DNA of 64,000 bases from Cololabis saira (taxonomy: Eukaryota; Chordata; Actinopteri; Beloniformes; Belonidae), in the NCBI RefSeq assembly GCF_033807715.1, contig NC_084590.1, forward strand, positions 34,561,505-34,625,504. Direction: 5' to 3'. The notes below the pieces were generated by a model. That model saw nothing but the letters and a program-made list of their open reading frames with translations, was not told where the DNA came from and made no database searches. Within the stretch, counting starts at the first letter, position 1. The number at the start of each line of letters is the position of its first letter. Positions 27,318-36,343 of the stretch are shown here, piece after piece. The position numbers and the translations under genes were made by a program.

Positions 27318-27590
27318 GCTGATCTCCTGGTCTCAGCGCGATCGGGCTGCGGATGAAGTCCGACGGGCTGAGTCCTGACACCTCCTGGAATAACAGCAAG
27401 CACAGCGTTCATTTGTTTCACTTCTTTTTTCACACCGGTTGTGAGATGGGCACACATAGAGTCACAGATCAACAGCAATGGTGATGTGTGAACAAAACCA
27501 CCGGGTCGCCTTACATAGACCTGCATCAGCCACTCTTTCATCATCTCTTCATCCATCCAGCCCTTTTCATTTGCCTTAATAACTACGTCC

Positions 27591-27634
27591 GCAAATCACG
27601 CGCAAATCACGCGCAAATCACGCGCAAATCACGC
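27591..27634. repeat. 11-nt tandem repeat, four copies, in transposase relic
   Basis: The unit gcaaatcacgc is repeated four times without change. On the minus strand it lies in the transposase relic. Three extra units add 33 nt and would keep a reading frame, producing the RDLRVICA-type repeat. Confidence 0.85.
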
Positions 27635-27780
27635 GCCCATACTTCTCCCTTTAACATTCTCATGGTGGCCTCAATTACGTTCGCCTTACAATAACACACT
27701 GGGCACACTGCGTCATTGGGCGTGCTGCACTTTTTGAAAAAAAAAAGACGTTTATATGCGCCTAATGGTCGCAAAAATAT

Positions 27781-28367
27781 TCGATTTGTGAACATCTTAA
27801 ATAGTTAAATTTCACTGTGTTTTCATTGGTCTTAATATTAAACAATTTGTAAAATCTGATTTAAAAAACATACAAAAAAAATTTACTCTTTCAAATTCAT
27901 ATTACCTTCAGTTTAAACTTGGGTTATGTCTTTGAGGTAGTATATCTGTTGGTTTGTGGTGTTGAAGTGATCTGGTCAAAACTTTCTAAAACAAAAAACA
28001 GTTATATTGTTATATATTACTTAAAACAAAGATGCCCAGTCTTTGGGAGAAAATATTATACTAAATATATATAATATTGTGTTAGTATTAAAATCATCCA
28101 GTAGGCTTTATTGAAAAAAAAACTTGCATATTAAATAGCAATCACAATTTTGGTAAAAAAAAAAAAAGAAATTCAATTCAAAATCGTTCAGCTCAAGTTA
28201 CAGTCATGTACTGTAGCATAAGGAAGACATGGCAATTTTGTTATACTTTTAATGACAACTAACTGATATATTTTAAACCGCAGTTTCGATTTTAATTCAA
28301 TTACTTGTTCAGCCCTTTTCCTGGCAAAATGTGTCTGGTTTCAGGAATTTCACATTGTCCAGTATAC
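27781..28367. other. Presumed intron, nothing recognised
   Basis: AT-rich, with A runs near 28110 and 28156. Nothing recognised. Confidence 0.4.
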
Positions 28368-28371
28368 TTAA

Positions 28372-29695
28372 AGGTATAGTCCTTGATTTTGGAGAGCTAG
28401 CAAGATTTGAAAGTGGCACCTCCTTTAAGCCCCGCCCCCTCCTCCCCCTCCCGTCAGCGCTCCGTCCAAAGCCACGCCCCCACAAACTTTGGGGAACGCG
28501 CATTTTCAGGAGTCGAGTTTTCCAGGACATTTTGGACAGCACATTTTCAACAAAACTACCCCATGTCTCATTCACCTGTAAGCAAGGGCGGTTTTAGTGG
28601 AGGGCAGGGGTGGGCTGTGCCCACCCAAACGTGCGTCCTGCCCACCCAATCAAAGTTATGGGGATCCTTTATTTTTTTATAATAACATTTTTTTTATAAA
28701 TATAAAAAAATATCACAGAATATCTGTACCGTTTTTGATTGGGTGGGCACTGAGCATAATTTTTAGACACAACAATTAACGCATACCGCAAAAGTTGTGT
28801 CTCGGCAGAGGGACCCGACGTCCCAGCAAAATGAGCACAACACAGAAGTGTTCAGAACAGCACACAGAGACAAACACTGAAGACTGATTTATGGTTCCGC
28901 GTTACAACAATGCAGAGCCTACGCCGTACGGCATAGGGTACGCCGTAAGGCTGATTTATTGTTCCGCGTTAAACCAACGCAGAATGGTGCGCGACGCCGC
29001 GTACCCTACGGCGTAGGCTACGGCGTAGCCCTACGGCGTAGCCGTGGCAACAGAGCCTGCACGGCAGCGCAGCGCACCGCCAGCCGCACCGCCAGCTGCA
29101 CCGCCAGCCGCACCGCCAGCCGCACCGCCAGCCGCACCGGCGCTCTCCACCCTCGCCAGGATGGAGACGCCTCCATCCCCACGGACCCCCCATACTGGGC
29201 AGACCCCCAGTAGCGGACAACCTGCGCCGCAGAATCGCACTTTGGCTTTCTTTTTTTAGCCTTTTTAGCAGGGCGAGCCGTTACATTCGACGTGACCGCC
29301 CGACCGCGAGCCGGCAGTGAAGCCGGGAGCGGCGAGGGCCCTCCGATGTCAGGCCGCGGTTGCTAGTCGGTCTGGACGAGGGGGGTTACACTGGGACACT
29401 CTGAGCCGTGGAAGTGCACGCATGGGACAGAGGGGGGCGTGGGCGGGACTTAAAATGAAGGCATCTGATTGGTTCTTTCCCCCCTGCCAATCCTCTGGTC
29501 CTGGACCAATCCGTGCCACTCGGTGCGCAAAAAACAGATTGGTCAGAGTTTTTACAGGATTAAAGCTGTCAGAGAGGTCGAATTTTTTTCTTTCCTTTTT
29601 CTGAACACATTATTCACTGGCTACTCTCAGGGTGGAAGGACCATTTCACCCAGTATAACAATAAATGTTTTTGAATACGATCACAGACTATACCT
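28372..29695. mobile_element. TTAA-flanked GC-rich TIR element, about 1.3 kb
   Basis: The ends are AGGTATAGTCC and its inverse GACTATACCT, with TTAA at 28368-28371 and 29696-29699. The interior is unlike the host sequence: GC- and CpG-rich, with nested repeated motifs. These include 'ctgatttatggttccgcgtt' and a second 'ctgatttattgttccgcgtt' about 68 nt apart, palindromic 'tacgccgtagggtacgccg' blocks, and a 12-nt minisatellite at 29076-29145. No transposase was recognised. The superfamily is piggyBac/Kolobok-like by target only. Confidence 0.75.
29076..29145. repeat. 12-nt GC-rich minisatellite
   Basis: About six copies of a cgcaccgccagc-type unit lie inside the TTAA-flanked element. They give artefactual Ala/Pro or Gly/Cys/Trp-rich frames on both strands. 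Confidence 0.9.
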
Positions 29696-29699
29696 TTAA

Positions 29700-30304
29700 G
29701 TAGTAGATGCTCATTGTGGTAATGTACTTATTTCTGTTGTTCAGCTTAAACTCCCAAACTGTAATACTTGATCTCCTTGTGTTATTCAATTCAGTTCGGC
29801 TCAATTAAGTTTTTTAAAAAGAACAGTAATCTTAAATCATTTTACACACAAAGTAAACAAGTTCAGTGCCATCCAATTAAAAAACTGTCCTGTTCAGTCC
29901 AATTATATTACTGTTACACTCAATTCAGTTCCTTATCTTTGGAAGTTTTTCCATTCATTATTGATTTTCTCAACTTTTCTTCTTCCGTGTTTCTCTGACG
30001 GATTCGCTTGGTTTGGAAACTGGGTGGATTTCCTTTAAACGAAGAATGTGAATGAAATTGACGCAGTGGAACATCCATATGTCCTCTGTTCAGGTTTTCT
30101 TTTCTTTCATATTTGCAAAGTATCATTTTGGTTGGTAGTTTGTGTTGGGAAAAATATAGAAATATAAAATAAAAATGAGTAGGGTGTTGACATCGGGGTT
30201 TGATGTTTGATCACTTTGAACATCAAAGGGATCTGACTAAATTTGAGTTTGGTTCAGTTTAAAAGAAAACTTTTGTACAACTGAATATCTGATTAAAGAA
30301 TATC
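29700..30304. other. Presumed intron, nothing recognised
   Basis: AT-rich with no recognised feature. Confidence 0.4.
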
Positions 30305-30335
30305 CAAACAAACAAACAAACAAACAAACAAAAAA
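30305..30335. repeat. (CAAA)n microsatellite
   Basis: About seven copies of a 4-nt CAAA unit. Confidence 0.9.
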
Positions 30336-31125
30336 GAGCTGCCATGAAATTACCCAACACATCCTTTTTTACAGGTGATGACACTATGTACCGTTTCATG
30401 TCCTGACCGTGAGTGTGGTACGTTGATGATCAGCTCATGTTTAATAAAGAGGTGGGTTTAGGCCCCATTTAGTCATACTTCTTAGCCTACCCCTGGAGTC
30501 TGACTGTAGGAGGAGATTATATTCAAAAAAGTTATTTGCTCTAATCAAGGATAAATGTATTACAAACCATAGTCCTGAGTCAAATAATAGATGTCTGTTT
30601 TCACGCTTTCAGTGACATAGTACCGTCTCTTACTGAGAGACTTTATATTCCCGGACAGCATGATTACTGCAACGCTTGTGTGCTTCTCTTTTTACAGCCT
30701 GATGTCATGTAAGCCTGTATTGTAGATGTAGTAGTTTTAACACAATTGAGCCATTTAAGAGTTTATGATGTGCATTATGAGCCCTGAGAAGATTCACATA
30801 TTTTTCCAGTGGTGCCTTGCCTGCGTTTCGTCAGGAAAATACACATGCATGTAGTTGTTATTTGTTGAATAACTTCAGAAATATTTTACTTTTCCTTAAA
30901 GTAAAAAAAAAAGCAATATGTGCTGGTTCTTTCCGGCTGCTGAATTTCAATACATTAACTGTTTTCTTTCTCCTCAGAGGACAGGGAAAATGGCAGTATA
31001 GGACTAGGAAAGCCTCATCATTTTGGATGTAGGGCCGCAGGAAGCCAAACTTGCTACAGTCGTTGATGCCCTTTTACTTTTGTTCCATTCCAATTGCCTT
31101 TTTCAGTTTTTTCAGATATAAGTGT
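30336..31125. other. Presumed intron, nothing recognised
   Basis: No exon or repeat family was recognised. Confidence 0.4.
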
Positions 31126-31420
31126 TGGCTCCTAAAGGCGGGGGGAGGGCCAGTGACTGCAAGGCCCACGGGCAGGAAACGAGTACAAGCTTGTTTGCAT
31201 GTTCTTCATATTCTTTTGTGGATTTTCTCCGGGTACTCGGGCTATCTCACACAATCCAAATACATGTGTATCAGGCAATTAGGGAATCTAAATTGCTTAA
31301 AGGAGTAAGTGAGGGTGTGTAGCTATTTTTATTTGTCTATATATAACCACGGAGCTGGGATAGGCTCCAGCAGACCCCTGCAACCCTAAATATGAATAGG
31401 CAGGTATATAATGGATGGAT
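31126..31420 (+). repeat. SINE-like interspersed teleost repeat, 3' portion well preserved
   Basis: In order: 'tttgcatgttcttcatattc', 'ttttctccgggtactcgggc', 'acacaatccaaatacatgtg', 'ctaaattgcttaaaggagta', 'gctgggataggctccagcag', 'acccctgcaaccctaaatat' and a 3' tail 'ataatggatggatatg'. This is the block order of a very common teleost repeat. The copy at 7405-7622 is the same family. Confidence 0.75.
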
Positions 31421-31660
31421 ATGTATTTATATACTTTTCTAGTTGTCATTGAGTTTGTGATCATAGTTTGATTGTGAAGTGGTTTGCAGGAGCTCCAATA
31501 ACAGAGCTCTGTGTTGTTATTTTTTTACCTTGTCTGCACACATATTACAGTTTTTCTCTATTGCTTAAACACATTTCACGATACTGCCCTCACTTTTCAC
31601 AAAACTCTAAACACAAAACACTTTTCTAAAGCTACGTACACTAAACCTCACAGTTTCTTT

Positions 31661-31870
31661 TCAAAACCAACCCATCACACCAAAACAGTTGCTCATATGC
31701 TCAAAAACCAACCCATCACACCAAAACAGCTGCTCATATGCTCAAAAACCAACCCATCACACCAAAACAGCTGCTCATATGCTCAAAAACCAACCCATCA
31801 CACCAAAACAGCTGCTCATATGCTCAAAAACCAACCCATCACACCAAAACAGTTGCTCATATGCTCAAAA
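31661..31870. repeat. 41-nt tandem repeat, about five copies
   Basis: The unit contains accaacccatcacaccaaaa followed by cagctgctcatatgctcaa. Copies are nearly identical. 41 is not a multiple of three, so the same peptide reappears every third unit in each frame. This explains the repetitive frames here, which are not genes. It lies in the subterminal part of the outer IS630-type element. Confidence 0.92.
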
Positions 31871-32235
31871 GCAAACTCTGACACCAAAATACCACTCAAG
31901 GCTTGCAGAAATGTAAACACTACTGAGCATCATTAACCACATTACCAAAAAAATTGAAAACACAATGTTCACAGTGTGAGACTGTTCTTTTTACAGTTTC
32001 ACATGTGCCAGGATGCATTTGAGCAACCCTTATTTATTCTCAAATATGTTTTCAGCATTACAGTAACTATAGATTTGTGCATTTCATGGGAATAGTGACA
32101 AAATGCAGAAAATGCAGTAATATCACAACTCAATGCAAAAATGAGTACTGTAAACTCCATAGAGGATCCATTACACACAATAGATACAGTAAAGTAACAA
32201 TTGAGAACACAATGTTCAGGGTGCGATTTCTTTTA

Positions 32236-34060
32236 CAGTTTTTCTTGATTGCCTAAGCATGATTTTCAAAACAGGGCCCGTGGTTTCAAAACACTACACA
32301 CAATTAGCACAACAACACACCAAATTAGCAAAACACTACAGATCCTTTGCAAAATTAAACACGCTTGTAAAAACTATACACTTCTTTTTAAAAACCACAC
32401 TTTGTTACCATATGAAACAAACACGTTTCACATTACTATACTCTGTTTGCACGAGTTACACTCTGCTGTGATAAACCTAAAACACTTTTAGCACTTCTAC
32501 GTCCCTATGATTAGAGTAGGCTACTATCAACAAAGTACAAATATACAGTTTTTCTTGATCGTTTTGGCCCATTTTTCCATTCACAGTTTACTTTTTCAAA
32601 ACAACTCACACAAAGCCCTTAACAGAAGCTGAAATAACCAAAACACTTTATGATGTTTGCAGAATGACACCACTTTCTCAAAACTTGTCACACATCCGTC
32701 AAAACCAAACTTTTCCATCAAAACCTACAATTTTTTCTCAATTGAACATGTGTGTTTTCTCATTTATTTACTGTAACGATGGATAACAAAATTGAAACCA
32801 CAGCTATCAATATCAACTTTTGTTCAACACCCTCATAGTATTGACTATTTTACAACTGACAACATACTACAATTTGGGTTTTGTATTGAGCACTCTAACT
32901 TAGTTATATAACTTAGAAATATACTGTCACAGAGTATTTACAGTAAAATCAGAAAATGTGTATACAGTAAAATATTGTAGATGTGTTTTTGTATTGCTGA
33001 AGTTCCTGTCAACACCATTGATTTACATTTGTTCTACTGTGTACAAAATGGCAAGATTCTGACAGAAAAATATTTATTGCAGTACTTGTCACATGCACGT
33101 ACTGTAAGCAATCAAAATGACAGGGTTCAATATGCACTACAACAAAGGTCAATTCTCAAAGAAAGTACTGTAAATGAAACACAATCAAATGAAACCCTGT
33201 AAATATGAAAAAAATAAAAATACAGGAAAATTACGCATTGTCGACACGGGCCTGACGATCAGGCCACATGTTCTCGTCCACGTCCTCCTCGATCCATGCT
33301 TGGTGTCAACTTCAAGCTACTGACCTCTTTGATAGGTTGAGGACTACTTGCTTTGTTTTGCAAAGAGAGTTCACACAGGTGCTGATAATTTTTAGAATTG
33401 AGAGAGCAGTTCCAATTGGCTGCTACAAAGTGTCTGCAATGTGTTGCCATGGTAAATCAGTTATGTTTTGTGTCTCTTTGTGAGAAGTGTGTTAACTGTT
33501 TTGAAAAGTGTATTACAGTAAAAGTCAAAGAAAATTGTGTGAAAGCAATGAGAAATAGTTAACCGATTCGCCAGAGAGGACTCTTGCTGTGCAAAGAAGG
33601 TGTGAGCATTAGATAAAGTTGACCCATGATGTGCAAAATGTGTCAAAGCAATCGAGAAAAACTGTAGTCTTTCTCTGACTCTTGTGCTTGGAGACCAATG
33701 AGCTCACCTGCTGCTTTCTATAGTGTAGATACACCTGATTGGTGTGTCTACATTTAAGCAAACAAGTGTTTGCACACCTGATGACTGTGTTGAACCAACT
33801 GGTTGGACGGTGTGCTAATTTGACAGTCAGTGCTTTGGTATTGCAAAGAAGTGACTTTATGATAGATTTTTGTGTCTAATGTACATTTAGTGTGTTTAGT
33901 GTTTTGAAAATCACTGTGTGTAGAGTTTTGCAACAAGTGTGAGGTTGACAATGTGCTTATAGTTGTGCAAATATGGGCTGATGTTTTGCTTCTTGAGTGT
34001 AAGGTTTTGCTAATAGTGTACTACTTTTAATTTTAGTGTGTAAGCAATCGAAAAAAACTG
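32236..34060 (-). mobile_element. Composite TA-flanked transposon unit A
   Basis: This 1825-nt unit has ends CAGTTTTTCTTGATTGCC and GCAATCGAAAAAAACTG, with TA at 32234-32235 and 34061-34062. It is nearly identical to 36344-38170 over its whole length, and similarity stops at the inverted repeats on both sides. It contains a complete internal element of related type (32546-33664). It is inserted in the outer element 31548-35782. No intact transposase is present. Confidence 0.9.
32546..33664 (-). mobile_element. Inner TA-flanked element in unit A
   Basis: The ends CAGTTTTTCTTGATCG and CAATCGAGAAAAACTG have TA at 32544-32545 and 33665-33666. The size is 1119 nt. On the minus strand near 33236-33297, a start MDRGGRGREH is followed almost at once, in another frame, by WPDRQARVDNA and a stop. 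These look like the first and last residues of a transposase whose middle has been deleted. Confidence 0.85.
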
Positions 34061-34109
34061 TATTACAGTACGTTTGAAAATTGACACAGTATGTTGTATG
34101 TTGACACCG

Positions 34110-34605
34110 AAATCATGGGGCGTCATCACGTCGGGCTGGGTCGGGCCACAGGACCTCATCAACGTCACAGGCAATATTGTCCATAGCCAAACAACGTGGG
34201 AAGAATGCCCTGGCATGCCACACCCAGCTTTGGAACGCCTCCACAGCCACATCATCACAGGCCAGGTCCATAGCCCTGAGAAGGTTCTCTCTGGTGTAAG
34301 GTTGGCGGTCATAGACCTTCCACCGCCATGATGAGAAGAACTCCTCTATTGGGTTTAGGGACGGAGAGTAGGGTGGCAGACACACATCCTTCTCCTCTCC
34401 CTCCTTGGCCTGCTCCTCTTTGGACTGCTTCTTGTCCTCTTTGGCCCACTCCTCGGCCCACTCCTCTCCCTCCTCGACCTGCTCCTCTCCCTCCTTGACC
34501 TGCTCCTCTCCCTCCTTGACCTGCTCCTCTCCCTCCTCTGACACGAACTCCTCTTCTTCTGTCTTGATCATCCATTTTTGTTTTTGAGCCTTCAGCAAAC
34601 TGCAC
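34110..34605 (-). pseudogene. Internally deleted IS630-type (DDE_3) transposase
   Basis: On the minus strand a start at 34575 reads MDDQDRRRGVRVRGGRGAGQ and continues as an Arg/Gly-rich low-complexity region, typical of the N-terminus of this teleost family. Around 34380-34400 the sequence switches, in a different frame, to the C-terminal part: PPYSPSLNPIEEFF, WRWKVYDRQPY, CDVDEVLWPDPARRDD, stop. The helix-turn-helix and first two catalytic aspartates are missing. A Glu-rich frame across the same repeats is an artefact. The element cannot mobilise itself. Confidence 0.8.
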
Positions 34606-34609
34606 TGAC

Positions 34610-34616
34610 TTATATA
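34610..34616 (-). promoter_or_regulatory. TATA-box-like sequence of the transposase remnant
   Basis: TATATAA on the minus strand, about 35-40 nt before the remnant's first ATG at 34575. This is a plausible element core promoter, with no functional evidence. Confidence 0.3.
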
Positions 34617-34782
34617 GGTGTGGTCACATCATTTGCAATAGGTGTTTTCAATTATGAGTAGTTGTGTTTACTGATTGACACCAGGTATGTTCATTGTGTT
34701 CAAGTTTTGCTGATTGTGGGTAGCATTTTGCATCACATGAGCTTCACAATGCCATTTACTGGTCAGTAAATGCTATTGACAA

Positions 34783-35531
34783 GATTTTTTCTACACGGCG
34801 TGCTGGGACAAGGGAACCGGCCTGTCCAGATGGGACATTCTTGGCGGGATACACCATGGACAGCTGGAATAAGTGGAAAGTAGTGTGTCTTGGGGTGTTG
34901 GATATAGAAGACGTGGAAGACGTCTATATATTCACGGGCATGACGGTGGGCCTAGTGATCCTAGGGCTTGGCGGGGTCTGGATGCTACAAAAGTTGAGAA
35001 AAGTGAGAGCTGATCAGGCAAAGCTGCTCTCTGGCCTCGCTGACATCCAGGAGAGACTGACCAGTGTATGGTCGGAGGTGTCCAAAGCTCGGGAGGAGAT
35101 GAAGTCAGTACGAGCGGAGGGGGCAAAGGCGGCTAGAGAGCCAGAGGACGGCGACTAATCAAAATCTGCATTGACACACGCACCTCCATTGCAAAGTGGA
35201 TTGCATGCAAAAAGAGGCTTGGACATTAAAATAACTGAACAGTGGACACAGTAGTAAATCACAGGAACGGTGATCAGGATGAGTGGACTGGACACGTGTA
35301 CAAACATACATGCTATCTGGACTGTGAAGGATGAAATTAGACAAATTGCTATGTGGTAAACTATGTATCTTACTGAATTCTGTTGTTGATGTGATCATGA
35401 ATCTTACATAGAACGGGGCGGGACTTTGATAAGCGTCAGCTTCTCCCGTACCCTTTTCGTCATGTGCTGAGTATGCAATGTATAATGTTCTGGAGATGAA
35501 ATGTGTCTATATAAACATGCCGAAATAAACG

Positions 35532-35565
<34 letters not shown>
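34783..35565 (+). mobile_element. Poly(A)-tailed retroposed sequence
   Basis: A polyadenylation signal AATAAA (35524-35529) is followed directly by a 34-nt A run (35532-35565). The sequences 'aaatgctattgacaag' before and 'aaatgcatattggagcag' after look like a decayed target duplication. The insert breaks the outer IS630-type element. The region 'gataagcgtcagcttctccc' before the tail resembles LINE 3' ends in fish, so a 5'-truncated non-LTR element is likely. A retrocopy of a host mRNA is the alternative. Confidence 0.6.
34856..35158 (+). CDS. Unrecognised ORF in retroposed insert: one membrane segment plus coiled coil
   Basis: From ATG at 34856 the frame runs about 100 residues to a stop at 35156-35158. 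It is also open upstream of that ATG to the insert's 5' edge, so the ORF is probably the C-terminal part of something longer. It starts MDSWNKWKVVCLGV, has a hydrophobic segment around VYIFTGMTVGLVILGLGGVW (one likely membrane helix), then a charged heptad-like region (KLRKVRADQAKLLSGLADIQ onward), and ends PEDGD. I do not recognise the family. It may belong to a retroelement. Whether it is expressed is unknown. Confidence 0.4.
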   Translation: MDSWNKWKVVCLGVLDIEDVEDVYIFTGMTVGLVILGLGGVWMLQKLRKVRADQAKLLSGLADIQERLTSVWSEVSKAREEMKSVRAEGAKAAREPEDGD

Positions 35566-35567
<2 letters not shown>

Positions 35568-35839
35568 CATATTGGAGCAGAGTTATATGCAAAATGTGTT
35601 TTAGCACGGTAAAATGTGTTTAGAGTTTTGAGAAAAAGGGGATGGGTTTTGTGAACAGTGTCTACAGGTGAATTGTGTTTGTGGTTGTGACAAAAGGGGG
35701 GTAGTTTTACTAAATGTGTTTAGGCAACTGGTCATTTGGTTTAGAGTACTGGGTTTTGTGTTTTGGCAATAGAGAAAAACTGTAATGGTTGATACCATGG
35801 CGGTAAAAACCTAAGGCATATATATGTGCATTATTACTG

Positions 35840-36000
35840 TATTTAATATATATATGCATACTGTACACACACACACATACACATACATAAGCTTTGCTAA
35901 GCTACCGCGACTAACCAAAAACTACAGAGCAAGCATGCAGGTGAACAAGCCAGTGTGTATGTCTATGTGTGTGTGTGCGTGTATGTCTATGTCTGTGTGG

Positions 36001-36042
<42 letters not shown>

Positions 36043-36045
36043 ATA

Positions 36046-36105
<60 letters not shown>
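35840..36105. repeat. CA/GT-rich tract with (GT)n microsatellite
   Basis: There are short CA runs at 35865-35887 and long GT runs at 36003-36041 and 36050-36103. Repetitive Val/Cys frames across it are artefacts. Confidence 0.92.
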
Positions 36106-36343
36106 CTCTGTGTTCTTGATGCTGTTAGCCTCTAGGTTGCTCCTGGTGTTATGTGCTGTAGATGGTGCACATTCATATACCAGATTGTACAGGTATAAAC
36201 CACCTTGGAACTAATTACTGTTCGGTCTTTAATATTTGAGTATAATTGTGATAAAAGATAAATATGAGGACTGCTTTTGCATTCATGTTCAACAAATATT
36301 ATATAGACATTTATTTTTTTTCATCTGAGATTACATTTATTTA

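Larger units (their letters stand above)
26816..27380. mobile_element. Inverted-repeat insertion, ends TGTCAGGACTC, 5-bp duplication
   Basis: The ends TGTCAGGACTCAGCCCGTCG (26816 on) and its inverse up to 27380 form inverted repeats of about 46 nt, nearly perfect. The flanks CCTCC at 26811-26815 and 27381-27385 form a 5-bp direct duplication. The insertion splits the transposase right after AVIPGG. The same end sequence occurs in copy 1 near 3147. Superfamily not identified. Confidence 0.75.
26600..27700 (-). pseudogene. Interrupted pogo-type (DDE_1) transposase
   Basis: Reading the minus strand from the right, a segment near 27556 contains GWMDEEMMKEWL and RRPGG. Then comes LLLICDSMCAHLT, where the aspartate fits the second catalytic residue of pogo transposases, and AVIPGG. 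The frame is cut exactly at the 26816-27380 insertion. It resumes on the far side (about 26740-26815) with LTKELQPLDIGVNRPFKVRL, the expected continuation, and ends in an acidic tail near 26600-26660 (DLAQLFNSETEDEDF). The N-terminal DNA-binding domain is missing. It is a clear pseudogene. Confidence 0.8.
25862..27780 (-). mobile_element. Pogo/Tigger-like DNA transposon relic, copy 2, with three nested insertions
   Basis: The left end is TACCGTATTTTCGCGACCAT. The right end, reverse-complemented, is ATATTTTTGCGACCATTAGG with GCGC following, a terminal inverted repeat shared with 2796-3697. The element carries minus-strand transposase fragments. It is interrupted by a TTAA-flanked MITE (26071-26578) and by an inverted-repeat insertion (26816-27380) that itself contains a hAT MITE (27019-27245). 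Without the insertions it would be about 0.85 kb, so it was already internally deleted. Confidence 0.85.
31548..35782 (-). mobile_element. IS630/Tc1/mariner-type element (outer), non-autonomous, with nested insertions
   Basis: The ends CAGTTTTTCTCTATTGC and its inverse GCAATAGAGAAAAACTG lie next to TA at 31546-31547 and 35783-35784. A minus-strand transposase remnant (34110-34605) carries the motif YSPSLNPIEEFF with the last acidic residue of the DDE/D triad. Inside are a 41-nt tandem repeat, composite unit A (32236-34060) and a poly(A)-tailed retroposed insert (about 34783-35565). Removing these leaves about 1.6 kb. Confidence 0.8.

Noticed and set aside
28959..29260. Ala/Pro-rich and Gly/Cys/Trp-rich frames on both strands
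   Set aside because: They arise from the 12-nt GC-rich minisatellite inside a TTAA-flanked element.
31661..31870. Regular repeats considered as a CRISPR array
   Set aside because: Units are contiguous with no unique spacers, and the sequence is vertebrate.
31511..31936. 141-codon repetitive frame
   Set aside because: It is made by the 41-nt tandem repeat inside a transposon. The same peptide recurs in all frames.
34309..34598. Glu-rich 161-codon minus-strand frame as a host gene
   Set aside because: It is an out-of-frame reading of the Arg/Gly-rich repeats joined to the C-terminal end of a transposase.
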